Positions 31,855-43,741 are shown, counted from the stretch's first letter. The stretch is 64,000 nucleotides of DNA from Symsagittifera roscoffensis (GCF_963678635.1 NC_087062.1:36852052-36916051); one strand, 5' to 3'. Notes: generated from the sequence alone by a model not told the origin. A program made the numbers and translations.

Positions 31855-31896
31855 ATGACTAAGAAAAGGAAACCAACGGTACCCAAACCGGATTAA
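31855..31896 (+). CDS. 13-codon mini-ORF, conserved in one relative
   Basis: The frame MTKKRKPTVPK.D ends in TAA. The relative at 44678-44719 (minus strand) has the same peptide except one residue, with synonymous changes in Arg and Pro codons. The second relative copy has a TAG at codon three. It could be a tiny nuclear-targeting-like peptide, part of a spliced exon, or chance. Confidence 0.35.
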   Translation: MTKKRKPTVPKPD

Positions 31897-32883
31897 CCCA
31901 GTTTAAAACTGGATAATTTATTCTTTTGAAGACTATTATAAAGTCTAAGAAAGAAATAATAAAACACAAAAAAGTCGAAAGACAAACCCATACCACGAAC
32001 AATTTGCTTTTTGGAAAAAGGACATAACCAACAAGACATAAGAAAAACCACAACAAACCCAACATAAAACGTTGTCACATAACAGGACCCCTCATAAAAA
32101 CCGCATGAAATCATACTCCCACTCCTGGCCTAACCCACCAGGAAGGACGTCCTGAGCATGCTCTATAGCCGGCCTAACCCACCGCGCTACATCCACGCTT
32201 TGTGACCACACCTCTATTTTTAATAAGAGCTACTCAAGTGTGAGTAACTCTTCAAAATAACCGAACTAAAACAAAAAGCTTTTGTGAAAACAACTAACTA
32301 AAATCATAATTAAAAAATATTAAACTAATAAATGTTTTATAAAATGTAAATTACATTATGCAATACATAGATCAGAATACAACACCAAGGACGAACATCT
32401 AAAGACAAAACGACCCCACTACACTCGAGAGAGAATGGCCAACCACAATCGATATGCCACTCACAATCACAACTCAAAGGATTTAGAGTACGACTTGACT
32501 TCGCAGAAAAGGACTTCATTGAACTAGACCAATGACCACCTCGATGTTCAAGTATACGTACAGATCCGAGTAACCAGGCATCCCCTCCACGCACAATCTC
32601 CACGCCATTCCCAAATTAGATCAGACACAAAAGAAGTTCTCCACGCAGAACAGAAAAACCTGACATAGCAAACCATTCTGAAATCAGATTTGAGTTTGTT
32701 GCAAAGACTTAGTCGTTGTCACTAGAAGACACAACGTCTTATGTCTCTAACTCCAGCTTCCTGGAACTTCTTTAACAAAGAGGAAACAGAAGAAATATGA
32801 TGTTCGCCAAACACCAACGTCCATCATCCATCCTTCGAATTGCAGAAGAACTATTCTAAAAAACTCTGTAAAACCCGGATGGG

Positions 32884-33293
32884 TGGAACCTGATCTAGAC
32901 TACATTTTATGATTGGATAATTTAGATATTTTACCAATGTAAAGTATTTAATATTAACCAATCATGATCCATCTAACTAACAACCCACTTATTTGTAAGT
33001 GCTGAAGTTACTTGTAATTTCAGCACCAGAGAGATTTGAATTTAACTTAGAAATTAGTTGGACTCTCCCGAGCACTTCAGCAGCCGCAATAAACCAGTAT
33101 ACCCTAGATCTATTGAGCCTAGCAGAGACTAGTTAAACAACCTGAGACTAGATAGTATAAGAGTAAGATTAGGATCGGTATTAGACTAAGAAGTTGCACG
33201 AATCTATCCGGCCGAAAATAAGATAGCGTGACGAGCAGACGGTGTACCCTATCCGAAATTACTCTATGAGTTAACCAACTCGGTCATAACTCA
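32884..33293 (+). repeat. 3' LTR of the large retroelement
   Basis: 410 bp, same sequence as the 5' LTR by reading; AATAAA at 33088-33093. It is followed by the right target duplication AAAT (33294-33297). Confidence 0.95.
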
Positions 33294-33297
33294 AAAT

Positions 33298-33871
33298 CTA
33301 TAAAATAAACATCAACGCATATGTTACCCAGCAGTAATTTATTTCTAAATAACTCAATGTAAAGCAGTGAGAAAAAGTTTTGAAACTTATGAATGCAGCA
33401 AACTTTACGGCCAGTTTTTGGTCGAAAATAATTTAGAAATACGAAATGATAAATACCCGATAGATCATGAGAAGTGATTTCAAGAAACTTAATCAAGTGA
33501 TTGGCATTGGAATAATCGGGCTTTAATTATTTGGGAGCAGGGTATAGTTTTAGAGGAGGGTATACTTCGCTTCCGATATAATCTTATTGTTCTGCTGAAA
33601 TTGCAATAATTAAGATAACTTTTGTTTTGATGAATGGCGTCCGGTTCCAGATTTAGTTCTGAAGTTACCATTATTTCTTAGCTGAAACAACATTGAACCA
33701 AAGCATCCAAATATCTAATATTTGATAATTGAGTGTTCTCAATTCTTATTCAGAGTGATGTCATATCTCGGCTCACATCTAGAACAAATGTTTACTTGAA
33801 ATTATCTGAAGTAAGATTGCTAAATAGGTTCTTCTAAGAGAAATTGCTATAAAATTTCTAGTACACCGGCC
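33298..33871 (+). other. Upstream region of the GPCR gene, partly displaced by the retroelement
   Basis: This is the 574 bp between the retroelement and the GPCR ATG. No clear core promoter was recognised; a TATAAAA at 33848 is too close to the ATG to be a normal TATA box. Whatever promoter lies further upstream is now 18.9 kb away. Confidence 0.55.
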
Positions 33872-34199
33872 ATGAAGGAGAATACTTCAACTGTTAACTA
33901 CAACATGGGTTATACCATAGCAGATGCAACTTTAACAGCAGTGTCTGTAATTCCTAACTTCATCTGCCTCTTCCACATTTACTCCATGATGAAAAGAGAG
34001 AAAGTTATTAAATATTACCTCTACTTTTCACTCGTCATTACAACTTGTATAACCAGCACAGTAGGGAATCCCATGTATTTGATCACCAAGACAGTCGGCC
34101 TCCCGAACATGCTCAGCTCCATCCGTGCGAACTACAACTTGTGCACTTTCCTTCTGGGAACCTACTTATGTTCAAACTCGGTATTGCCTCTAACGCTCG
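33872..34199 (+). CDS. Rhodopsin-like GPCR, exon 1 (TM1-TM3)
   Basis: First of five coding exons that join in phase to about 347 codons (33872-34199, 36137-36336, 42196-42393, 49277-49432, 52442-52603). The receptor should sit in the plasma membrane and signal through G proteins. Exon 1 gives a short N terminus with an N-glycosylation site (NTS), TM1 with a PNF equivalent of the GN motif, TM2 lacking the usual Asp, and TM3 with the conserved Cys (NLCTFL). It ends in phase 1 at the donor CTCG|GTAAGCC, and joining to exon 2 gives a Val codon. The ligand class cannot be told. Confidence 0.9.
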
Positions 34200-35513
34200 G
34201 TAAGCCTAGTCAGTAATTATGCAGATGATGTCAGAAGATTCAAACTTGTGAAACAAAACTTGTTTTTATGTTTAACACAGAGGCGAAGCGGAGCTTTGCA
34301 ACACTTGTGATAATTCAAGAACATAGCATTACACGACAGTGAATACGAAAGAGACGGAAGTCGATTTTTTTGAAAATTTAGCGTGAAAAAACTAGTTGGA
34401 AAAACTATACATCTTAGAAAACGTTTCGTTAATTTTTCTCGCATGATGTTTATAAACAGCCTTGAAAAGCATGGGGAATCGCTTACCGAGCGGTAACTAA
34501 GCCGACATAGTTTGAGTCGACCACCGCTGAGCCGGAAAAAAATGTTTAACAAAAAAATATTTGAGCAATACAGTTTCGAAGTTCGAAGTTTTTACGCCCT
34601 TTTCCCCGAGACCCAAAAACGCATGCGATTTTTTTGCCCTCGAAAGTAAGAGATGGTAAAATTAAATAGTACATAACAGCTCTCAATTACAGTAGAAACT
34701 GTTCCAATTAAAATAAACACTTCGTGTTTTGGAAAAAAAAGGCCAATGAAAAACCGTATAAGATTTTTAAAAAAGTGCAAAATCGGCTATTAAATATAAA
34801 ACCAAAACCTGATTCTGAAAAAAATCAACAATTTTTAATAAGTTTTATTGAAAAAAAAATCAGATTAAAACTACTTGAACTGAACTCGGTAGTTATATTT
34901 GCATTTTCGAGAAATAAGGCGTGTCAGCCTGCACGCGAAAGTAACTGCCCGTATTTCCAACTGAACTGTAAGCCAAAATGTTCAGTGGAAAAAATTTTAG
35001 CTCCTGATTTCATGTACAGTTGCTCTCACTAGTGAAAGAATAGGAAAAAATTAAATACACAAAAAATATCAAACGTGTGCCTCAGTTTACCTTGAAAAAA
35101 TTCAGTTTGAGACAAACATGCCAAGTAAAACAATTGAATGATAAATTCGCATCGAAACCAAATTGCGAAGTGATAATAAAACCGACAAAACTTGGTCAGG
35201 TGCCTGTTTAAAGAAACTTACAAAATTGAAAATAAAACTCGAACTCACCTGCTCAAAACACTCAAAACCATAAAAAAGTTGTTTGCACTTTAAAACGACA
35301 CAGTATGAAGCCACTACCCCAATATAATATAGACCGAATAAATAGAATAAAAATTGTTTTTTTTTCAAGTCACCATAGAAAAAAAATCGAATGCAACAGT
35401 TTTCCGAACGGATAAACGCTCCAAATTTATTTTTTGATTGATGAAAGTACAGATTTAAGAAAATGATACAATGTTTATGTTGGACAAGCTGTTTGTCTGG
35501 AAATAGTCTATGT

Positions 35514-35955
35514 CAGGGGTTGATCTAGAATTTTCTCGAGGTGGGAGGCGAACTTTCAAAAAAAAAAAAAAAATTTGTCGATTGATTTTCTGAGCTCCAA
35601 ATCACTTTAAAGATCCTATTTCGACCAAATGTTTTGTGGACGCCTCTTTCCTCAAGGATTCGACCCCCTGCCGACCCAAAGGTTCCCTCCTTTGTACTAT
35701 TTTGTGATACCCAATTTTTGGCTGACGGACCCTAAAACTTTTTCTAAAGGTGCCTTCGGCGCCAATATATACTAATGTCTAGGGGGAGCGCGCGCCAAAA
35801 AAGAGCTAGTTTTGGCGCGGCGCAGTCATTTTGGCCAAAACAGCGTCGTTTCATGGGAGATTACGGAAAGTCATTTTGATCGACCTAAAAAAATTTTTTT
35901 CGAAAATCCTCCTTTCGAAAGGGTGTCCGCCCCGCCCCTCTTAAATCCGCCCCTG
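35514..35955. mobile_element. hAT-like MITE in GPCR intron 1
   Basis: The ends are CAGGGGTTGATCTAGAA and, inverted, CAGGGGCGGATTTAAGAG, with imperfect 8-bp flanks GTCTATGT / ATCTGTGT (6 of 8 match). CAGGGGCGGAT-type ends and 8-bp duplications are typical of hAT elements. Related copies lie at 40420-40742 and 50770-51100. Confidence 0.75.
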
Positions 35956-36136
35956 ATCTGTGTTTTAATTTGATAACGTTTAACAAACTTGTTTTAAAAC
36001 AGCCCGTCCCAAAATGTTCAAAAGATTGTTTTTTGACCAGAATTTTGAAAATATCAAGTTTCCATTGAATTTGCGTCCTGCAAGTTATCATAATCCACTA
36101 AACAAGATTTAAATCTTTGATCTTCTTTGCCTTCAG

Positions 36137-36336
36137 TCTGTCTGAGTTTGGAGCAACTATATGCAGTGTACTATCCAAATAAGGCATATAGAAGAAGTGC
36201 TCAGAAAACATGTCTGATGGCAGGGGTGTACTTGTGCGTGTCTTGGGCTATTGGCGCATTCAATGGATGGTACCTGCTGATCCTGCCCAACCATTCATTC
36301 CTCAACAAAGGAAAGACGGACCGCTGTTTTTTCGAG
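36137..36336 (+). CDS. Rhodopsin-like GPCR, exon 2 (end of TM3, TM4, ECL2)
   Basis: The exon is bounded by GCCTTCAG and GAG|GTTAGA. It encodes SLEQLYAVYYP, which aligns with the S-x-DRYxAVxxP end of TM3, so the DRY motif is EQL and the key Arg 3.50 is Gln. TM4 (with a Trp) and the ECL2 Cys (DRCFFE) follow. The exon takes two bases of the split codon and ends in phase 0. Confidence 0.9.
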
Positions 36337-36618
36337 GTTAGAAATATTATCTAATCTAAATTTAAAAAATTGGGTTAAAAACTGGCAATGTAATAAATAG
36401 TATTATGTTATTAATATGTAGTGCATGGATGTTCTGACTCAAGAAACAGGTCGTTACTATTCAATAACACATGAGACTCGAAAGAGATACGTGTGGACTT
36501 TTTAAAATAAAACAATTTATTTCTCGAGGTTGAAAGACAGATTAAAAATCACGTGACGTTTTTACGTCATTTTTGGCACGTTTTGACCAAAAAGACGCGT
36601 TTCCTGGTCGATTCTTTA

Positions 36619-39600
36619 TGCAGGGGGATACATGCATGCAAAGGAGAATGAGGTCAAATTCAGAGAACGAATACACTAGTGGGAGGGGATTGGAATGAAA
36701 TGCGGAGAGAGAAAACAGGCATGCGAGGGGGATGGGGTTAAAAAACAGAGAGGGAAAATATGCGAGCAAGGGGAGCGATGTCAAAAGCAGAGAGGTAAAA
36801 CATGCATGTGAGGGAAAGGGGTCAAATGAGTAGAGGGAATACATTCGTGCGAGAGGATAGGGATCAAATGAGACAAAGGAATACATGCATGTGGGGGGAA
36901 TGAGGTCAAATTTGGAGAGGGAACACATGCGTGCGGGGTGATGGAGGTCAAATGCGCAGAACGAGAATATGCGTTTGAGAAGATGGGAGACAAGTGCAGA
37001 GATAGAAAACACGCATGCGAGGTGATTGGCGTTAAATACAGGAGCGAAAATATGCTAGCGAGGGGATGGATGTCAAACGCAGAGCGGGAAAACATGCATG
37101 TGAGGGGAAGGGGTCAAATGAGGAGAAGGAACACATGCGGGCGACGGGATTGGGGTCAAATATTAAAAAGGAATACATGCATGCGAGGGGATGGGGGTCA
37201 AATTTGGAGAGGGAAGACATAAGTGCCAGGGTAAGGGGTCAAAGAAGAAGAAGAAGAAGGAATATATGCATGCGAAGGGATGGGGGTCGAATTTGGAGAT
37301 GGAATACATGCGTGCAAGGGTAAGGGGCAAATCAGAAAATGGAATGCATGCATGCGAGGGGATGTGGGTCAAATTTGGAGAGGGAATACGTGCGTGCGAG
37401 CTGATGCGGGGTCAAATGCGGAGAACGAATACATGCGTGCGAAAAGATTGGAGAGAAGTGCAGAAAAGGAAAACACCTGTGCGAGGAGTTGGGGTTGGAA
37501 AATAGTGAAGGAAAAATGAGAACGAGGGGAGGGATGTCATATGCAGAGGGGTAAAACATGCCAGCAAATACATGCAAGCGAGGGAATGAAAGTCAAATGG
37601 AGAGCGGGAAAACATGCATGTGAGAGCAAGGAGTCAAATGAGTAGAAGGAATGCATGCGTGCGACGCGATAGGTGTTAAATAAGGAGCGTAAAAAATGCG
37701 TGAGAGGGTAAGGGAGGGGATAGGTGTTAAATACGGAGAGGAGAGTTTTAAAAAGATGCGTACGATTGTAAGGAGTCAAATGAGAAGAGAAAATACAAGC
37801 ATGCGAAGGGATGGGGGCCAAACATGGAGAGAGAGTACAGCGTGCGAAGGGATGATGGTTCAAATCCGCAGAACGAATATATATGCGTGCGAGGGGGATG
37901 GGGTTAAAATACAGTGAGGGGATACATGCCTGCCAAGTCATGAATGTCAAAAGCAAAGAGGGAAAACAAGCATGCGAGGGGATGAGGTCAACTGAGGATA
38001 GGGAATACGAACGTGTGAGTGATAGGTGTCAAATACGGAGAGAGAATACATGCATGCGAGGGGATGGATGTCAATTTCCAAGATGTAAAACTTGTATGTG
38101 AGGGAAGAATGGGGGTCAAACACAGAGAAGGAAATCGAGCGCGCGAGGGGAAGAGGTCAAATGTGTCGAAGAAATACATGCGCGCGAGGGGATAAGTACA
38201 AATACGGAAAAAGAATACATTCAAGCGAGGGTAAGGGGCCAAATGAGAAGAAGGAATACATGCGTGCGAGGAGATTTTTTGAATGCGTGCGAGTCAAATG
38301 CGGATAAAATAAAACGTCCGCGCGAGGAAATAGCAACACAAAATTTGTGTGCAAAATGATAGGGTCAAAATGATAGGGGTTAAAATACAGTGAGGGTGTA
38401 CATGCGTGCCAAGTGATGGATGTCAAATGCAGAGAGGGAAAACTTGTATGCGAGGGGATGGGGGTTGAATACAGAGAGGGAAAACAAGCGTGCGAGAGGA
38501 TGAGGTCAACAGATGAGAGGGAATGCATGCGTGCGAGGGGATAGGTGTCAATTACGGAGAGTAAATATATGCGAGCGAGGGCAAGGAGTCAAATGAGAAG
38601 AGAAAACACAAGCATGCGAGGGGATGGGGGTCAACTAAGAAGATAGAAGACCTGCATGCGAGGGGATGGGGGTTAAAATTGGAGAGGAAATACATGCGTG
38701 CGAGGGTAAGGAGTCAAATAAGAAGATGGAATGCATGCGTGCGAGGGGATGGGGGTCAATTTTGGAGAGGTAATACATGCGTGCGAGCTGATGGGGGCTC
38801 AAATGCGGAGAATGAATACATGCGTGCGAAAAGATGGGATACAAGTGCAGAAAGAGGGAATACACGTGTGCGAGGGGGATGGGGTTGAAAAACAGACAGG
38901 GGAAAATGTGTGTGAGGGGAGAGATGTCAAGTGCACAGAGGTCAAACATGCATGCAAGGTGGATGAGGTTAAAATACAGAAAGCAAAAAAAATGAAAGCG
39001 AGTGGATGAACATCAAATGGAGATCGGAAAAGGATACATGTGAGAGCAAGGGGTCAAATGAGGAGAAGGAGAACAGGCATGCGAGGGGGATTGGGTTAAA
39101 ATACAGAGAAGGATTACATGCGTGCCAAGTGATGGATGTCAATTGCAGGGAAGGACAACTAGCATGCGGGAGGATAGGGTTTGAAGGCAGAGAGAGAAAA
39201 AAATTGAGTGCCAGGTGATGGATTTCAAATGCAGAGAGGTAAAACATGCATGCAAGGTGGATGAGACTGAATATAGAGAACAAATACATGCGTCCAAATG
39301 AATGATTGTTAAAAGCTGAGCGGAAAAACATACATGTGAGAGGAAGGAGTAAACTGAGGAAAAAACACGCGCGTTCGAGGCAAAGAGGGTCAAATACGGA
39401 AAAGGAATACAAGCGTAGGTAGAAATGAGAGGTTAAATGCGGAGAACGAATACATGCGTGCGAGGAAGATGGGGTTAAAATACAGTGAGGGAATACATGC
39501 GTGCCAAGTGATGGATGTCAAATACAGAGAGGGAAAACAGGCATGCGAGGGGATGGGGGATAAATACAGAGAGGGAAAACAAGCGTGCGAGGGGATAGGT

Positions 39601-40410
39601 GTTAAAAACGGAGCGTAAATAAATGCGTGCGAGGGTAAGGGAGGAGATAGGTTTCGAATACGGAGAGTAAAGAAATTCGTGCGAGTGGTAAAGGGTCAAA
39701 CGAGAAGAGAAAATACAAGCATGCGAGGTGATGGGGTCAAATATGGAGAGAGAGAGAGAGAGAGTACAGCGTGCGAAGGGATGATGGGTCAAATGCGCAG
39801 AACAAATATATGCGTGCGAGGGGGATGGGGTTAAAATACAGCGATAGAATACATGCGTGCCAAGTTATGAATGTCAAGCGCAGAGAGGGAAAATATTCGT
39901 GAGAGGGGTTGGGTTAAATAAAAGAGCAGAGATAATTCATGCATGCAAGGGTGATGGGGTTGAAATATAGAAAGGGAATTCATTTGTACCGAGTGATGGA
40001 TGTCAAATGTGGAGAGGGAAAACAAGCAGGTTAGGGGGCGGGGGGTTAAAAGCAGAGAAGTAATACATGCATTCGAGGGGATGGGGGCCAAGTACGGAGA
40101 GTCAATACATGCGTGCGAGGGGATGGAGGTCAAATGCGGAGAAAAAAACGTGCGCGCGAGGAGATAGGGACACAAAATATGCATTCAACAAAAAGTGAGG
40201 AAGGGAAACTTGCGTGCGAGAGCCTGGGGGTTAAAATTTGACAGACAATACTTACCTATGAGGGATGGGATGGGATGAAAAGTGGAAAACGAATACATGC
40301 CTGTAAGGTAATGGGGGTCAAATACAGTGAAGACGACGTGTGTCCGAGGGAATTGGGGTTACAAATAGAGAAGGAGTACATGCGTGTGAGAGATGTGATG
40401 AAAAGTTAGG
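36619..40410. repeat. G-rich minisatellite in GPCR intron 2, ~42-bp unit, 3.8 kb
   Basis: Imperfect units contain GCGAGGGGATGGGGGTCAAA and GGAATACATGCGTGC. Strong strand asymmetry: the plus strand is purine- and G-rich with many GGGG runs. The unit is a multiple of three, so many apparent frames of 60-150 codons appear on both strands; these are repeat shadows, not genes. Confidence 0.9.
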
Positions 40411-40419
40411 CGTTAGGCG

Positions 40420-40742
40420 GACGCCTTTTTTCAGGGATTCGATCCATATTTGGTGACGGACCCTTTGGCTATATATACTAGTTTTTAGGGGGAAGCGCTC
40501 CGAAAAAAAACTTGATTTTTTTGGTCAACATTTTCCAAAAAGTGCCTAACAATGCTTTTTTGGCCTGTTTCTTCAAAATTTTGCCTGCGGCGCACAAAAT
40601 TTGGCCAAAACAGGGTCTTTTAAAAGCTATGGGAGAGCTCGGAAAATCAATATGGTTGGCCTAAAAAAAGGTCGATAAAGTTTTTGGAATTTTTTTGAAA
40701 ATCAGCCTCCACCCGTCGAGAAAGTTTTATATCCGCCCCTGG
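40420..40742. mobile_element. Truncated hAT-like MITE copy
   Basis: This is the right part of the 35514-35955 element type, with the shared phrases GACGGACCCT and GGCCAAAACAG..GTC and the end TATCCGCCCCTG. The left terminus is missing. Confidence 0.65.
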
Positions 40743-40854
40743 CTTACTGATTTCTTACTTCTTACTGATTTTTACTGTGCTTTTATGCAGAATAGCTAAA
40801 TTACAATCCATTATGTTTCATTTTTCTAATAAAATAATTCTTTGATAGAAAAAG

Positions 40855-41096
40855 GGATTATAATCTATTATAATAGATTATAGTAGATTATAAGAGATCA
40901 TAAGTTTTTCGGAAAAAACTATAATCAATTATAATTGATTATAATTTTTTAAATTGTCAATAAAAATGTTATCATTATAATGGATTATAAGTCGTTCAAA
41001 AATCTAAATTTGGTGCTTATAATTAATTATGTTCTTGCTAGAATTACGATTATAATTATAATATAATCGATTATTTTCGCTTTTTACTGAGTGCGG
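40855..41096. mobile_element. Fragment of the ATAATCGATTATAAT MITE
   Basis: A string of TATAATCTATTATAAT-like palindromes ends with a GTGCGGGTA terminus, matching the right end of the element at 54079-55058. The left end is missing. Confidence 0.6.
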
Positions 41097-41139
41097 GTAC
41101 AAAAAAATTATTTATTATTTTTTCGAACTAATATTGTTT

Positions 41140-41640
41140 TTTTTTGGAATTAATGTGATAAAAGGATCTGAATAGATGGATCTGAGTTGAAGAAAATTTG
41201 ACAGTCATAACAAAATAGGCAAATAGGGCAACAGTTTTTGTCAAAAAAAAACTACATAAGTTTAAAAAAAAAAAAAAAAAAAAATACTAACCTTTTTCAA
41301 TTTTATGCGCACAAGTTTTTTATACGGTTATCAGTTTGTTTTTAAATTAGCGTTATACGGTTTTCTTTCTATAATAAGTGTGGGCGTTTGCTTTACTCGC
41401 TCAAAATTAAAAAGAAAATCAGAAAATCAAACCCGTTTTTCTTGTCATTGGGACAATTTTTTTATTTACTTAAATTTCGTTCGATTTACAACTATAAAGC
41501 CCCTGTGTGATATGACCCTTGATGATTATTTGTGGTACCTGGTTTTGCAAGGAAAGCATAAAAAAGGCAAAAAACAAAAGCTCTCCCGAATATAAATTTC
41601 CGCCCCGTTTTTAATGGTCGATGTTTATGTTGGTTTTGGT
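41140..41640 (+). repeat. Dispersed repeat family C, forward copy
   Basis: It shares blocks in the same order with the inverted copy at 55120-55640: TGTGATAAAA, AATAGGCAAA..GGCAACAGTTTTTG, GATGATTATTTGTGGTACCT and CCCGAATA. It contains a 21-base A run at about 41263-41284. Frames here are not conserved between copies. Confidence 0.6.
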
Positions 41641-42195
41641 TTGTGGTGCTCAGATTTTTGTCTAGGACGCCCGTTAAATAAATATTGCGTAGATACTGCA
41701 GCATTTAAGTGGGACTATCTATATGCCCTGTCAAACGTCATAGTCATGTCTCTGAACTTCAAACTTATGTGGGACTCAGACGTATACTGTTTGATATTTG
41801 ACCTTGCTGGAGCTTAAACTATTTTCTTCAAAGTAGTCTTTTGAAATAGACCGACCGTTATGAAGCCATAAATCTGGCGAAGTAAGGCGTTTAGGAGTCT
41901 GTTTAGAAGGCATAGGCGCAATGATGTCTGCTGAGTCTAATTTTCTTGTCTAAAAACACCCCAAGGCAAAACTATATATACTTTGTTTGCATAATTATTT
42001 ATAAAAAAAAACATAGATTTCGCATGCTCAGTGAAACTTTTCGGTAAACTTGTGTAGACTTTCGGTAAACCTGTTATAAGGCAAATAAATATAATATCTT
42101 GACCTTTTATAAAAAAAACTGTTAAGGTGAAAGTAGAAAAATGAAAGTAGGAAAACGAGTATGAAATAAAGTTGTGGAACTGATCCGTCGTTTAG

Positions 42196-42393
42196 GAAGT
42201 ATTGTATAATGAGATGCTGATGGTCTACCTCTGCTGTAACTTCTACCTTCCCCTGGCTCTCTTGCTGACGTCACACTGTCTCCTCTACAGCAGACTGGGA
42301 GTGATGGAAACAATTAGCGGTGCAGGTAGTGCTCAGAATCACAACAACAATTATGATGCCTCCAGTTCAACCGTCCAAATCAACTTGAACATG
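42196..42393 (+). CDS. Rhodopsin-like GPCR, exon 3 (TM5, ICL3)
   Basis: Acceptor CGTCGTTTAG, donor ATG|GTGAGA, phase 0 on both sides. It encodes the ECL2-TM5 join, a TM5 with a Pro (NFYLPLALLL) and an Asn/Ser-rich third intracellular loop. It follows directly from the ECL2 end of exon 2, so no exon is missing in the 5.9-kb intron 2. Confidence 0.88.
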
Positions 42394-43433
42394 GTGAGAG
42401 GTTCACATCACAACATACAGCTTAGAATTAAAAATGTGTCTGACACAATATATCGCATATAGGCTAGGTAAATTTACGAAGAGGCCGGGAGGGACGGGAC
42501 AGGGCGGCAATTTGTGGCTTTCGCCGCCCAAAAAAAACATCGTTTGTTATATTTACTACTTCCATTAACTGCTGCCGATTCTTAAAACTCGTGTCAATTG
42601 GTCTTAGCCAAAGAAAATCAGTAAAACACTCTCAAAATGTCACAAAGCAAATTTTTCAATCAATTTAAGCTCCAAAATCGTGGTTTCTTAAGAAAAATTT
42701 TTCCAAAATCATCTCAAACAATATTTTCTAATGGTAAGCGGGGTAAGTTGAGACCACTCAGATTAGTTTCTAGCTATAAATAGCCTAGATTTAGCTAATT
42801 TTTGATCAGAAATATGATGAGAAATAATTTTTTTTTAGAAAATCCTTGCTTGGTTTAAACATTTCAAAAAAATTTCTGGTCAAAAATTTAGATGAAAAGT
42901 CAAGTGTTTCTCGTCAGAATAATAGAATTTGCTTAGTACGGGTATAAAAATAAGTTACCCTGAAAATAAGAAAGATTTGGGATACTCAAACTGCATTCAT
43001 TTATTTCTCATAAACAATAAATGAAGACGATAAGGAAAAAAGTTGTCCGAAAATGGAGATCGAAAAGCTCCAAAACTATTTGAAAATCTTGCAAACAAAA
43101 TATAGCAAGCAAACAAACTGCAAATTGCATACCCTAAAAAAATAATTGGGGATAAAAAAGCACTTTCTGATTTTTGCTACAAATAAAAATCAAAATGAAC
43201 CAGGAAAGATGAAAAACAGTTTTGAACGATATCGCAAAAAAAAACATTCAGAAAATCTGAAAAACTTTTTTAAAGCATCTGAAAAAACAACCAAATACAT
43301 CAAAATTATCAAAAATGAAGTTCATACAAAATGTTCAGAGAACTGGATCACAAAAAAATCACAATAAAAACGGCGCCCGTAGAAGACAATAAAAACGAAA
43401 ACTCAAGTGTTTTGAGTTATATCCTTTTGGGCA
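42394..43433. other. GPCR intron 3, left part, nothing identified
   Basis: AT-rich sequence with no supported feature before the minus-strand LTR array. Confidence 0.55.
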
Positions 43434-43741
43434 TCTTATTTTCAGCCGGGGAGATTCGTGCAACTTCTTAGTCTAATACCAATCTTAATCTTACTCTTAT
43501 ATCTCTTAGTCTCAATAGATCTAGTGTACACCGGTTTATGCGAGTTAGTTCCAGAATGAGAACAATTGTATTCTGAGCTGAATTCAAATTGTTCTGGTGT
43601 TGAAACTACAAGTAGTTTCAACACTTACAAATAAGTGGGTAGTTAGTTTGATGGAGTATGATTGGTTGGTATTCAACCTTTCATAGAGATATAATATCAG
43701 AATAATATCCAATTATAAATTCTAGTTTAGATCTGGTTCCA
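43434..43741 (-). repeat. LTR copy 3 (truncated)
   Basis: The U3 end (TGGAACC on the minus strand) is present, but about 60 bp of the other end, including the AACTCA terminus, is missing. This is the 3' LTR of the array. Confidence 0.8.

Larger units (their letters stand above)
31271..32883 (+). other. Long 3' noncoding region of the retroelement
   Basis: About 1.6 kb lies between ORF8 and the 3' LTR. Large parts align with the minus-strand relatives, for instance the segment around 32125-32215 with CTCTATAGCCGGCCTAACCC, so it is conserved noncoding sequence. GCAGTAAA or a near match occurs five times between 31480 and 31620, and similar repeats occur in the relatives. A clear polypurine tract before the 3' LTR is missing; the last bases are CCCGGATGGG, a block shared with the relatives. 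Confidence 0.7.
14378..33293 (+). mobile_element. 18.9-kb retrovirus-like LTR retrotransposon (Ty3/gypsy order of domains), apparently intact
   Basis: The element is bounded by two directly repeated 410-bp LTRs (TG...CA) and a 4-bp target duplication. Order on the plus strand: LTR, primer-binding site, leader microprotein ORF, long ATG-poor leader, ORF of 155 aa, ORF of 408 aa, Gag-Pol of 2309 aa (capsid-like, CCHC, protease, RT, RNase H, integrase), two tiny hydrophobic ORFs, a 378-codon frame lacking AUG, Env-like ORF of 872 aa, ORF of 601 aa, long 3' noncoding region, LTR. Protease-RT-RNase H-integrase order is that of Ty3/gypsy (Metaviridae). Typical members are 5-9 kb with two or three ORFs, so both size and gene number are outliers. 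LTR identity and open frames indicate a very recent insertion. It lies in the same orientation as, and just upstream of, a GPCR gene. Confidence 0.95.

Noticed and set aside
33848-33854. TATAAAA before the GPCR ATG
   Set aside because: It is only 18 bp from the start codon, too close for a normal TATA box.
36542-40184. Many 60-150-codon frames on both strands in the intronic minisatellite
   Set aside because: The repeat unit is a multiple of three, so frames are prolonged by periodicity; they are full of repeats of the same peptide and overlap in several frames.
41614-41817. Possible extra GPCR exon in intron 2
   Set aside because: Exon 2 (ECL2) and exon 3 (TM5) already join in phase with normal spacing, and this frame lacks suitable splice sites.
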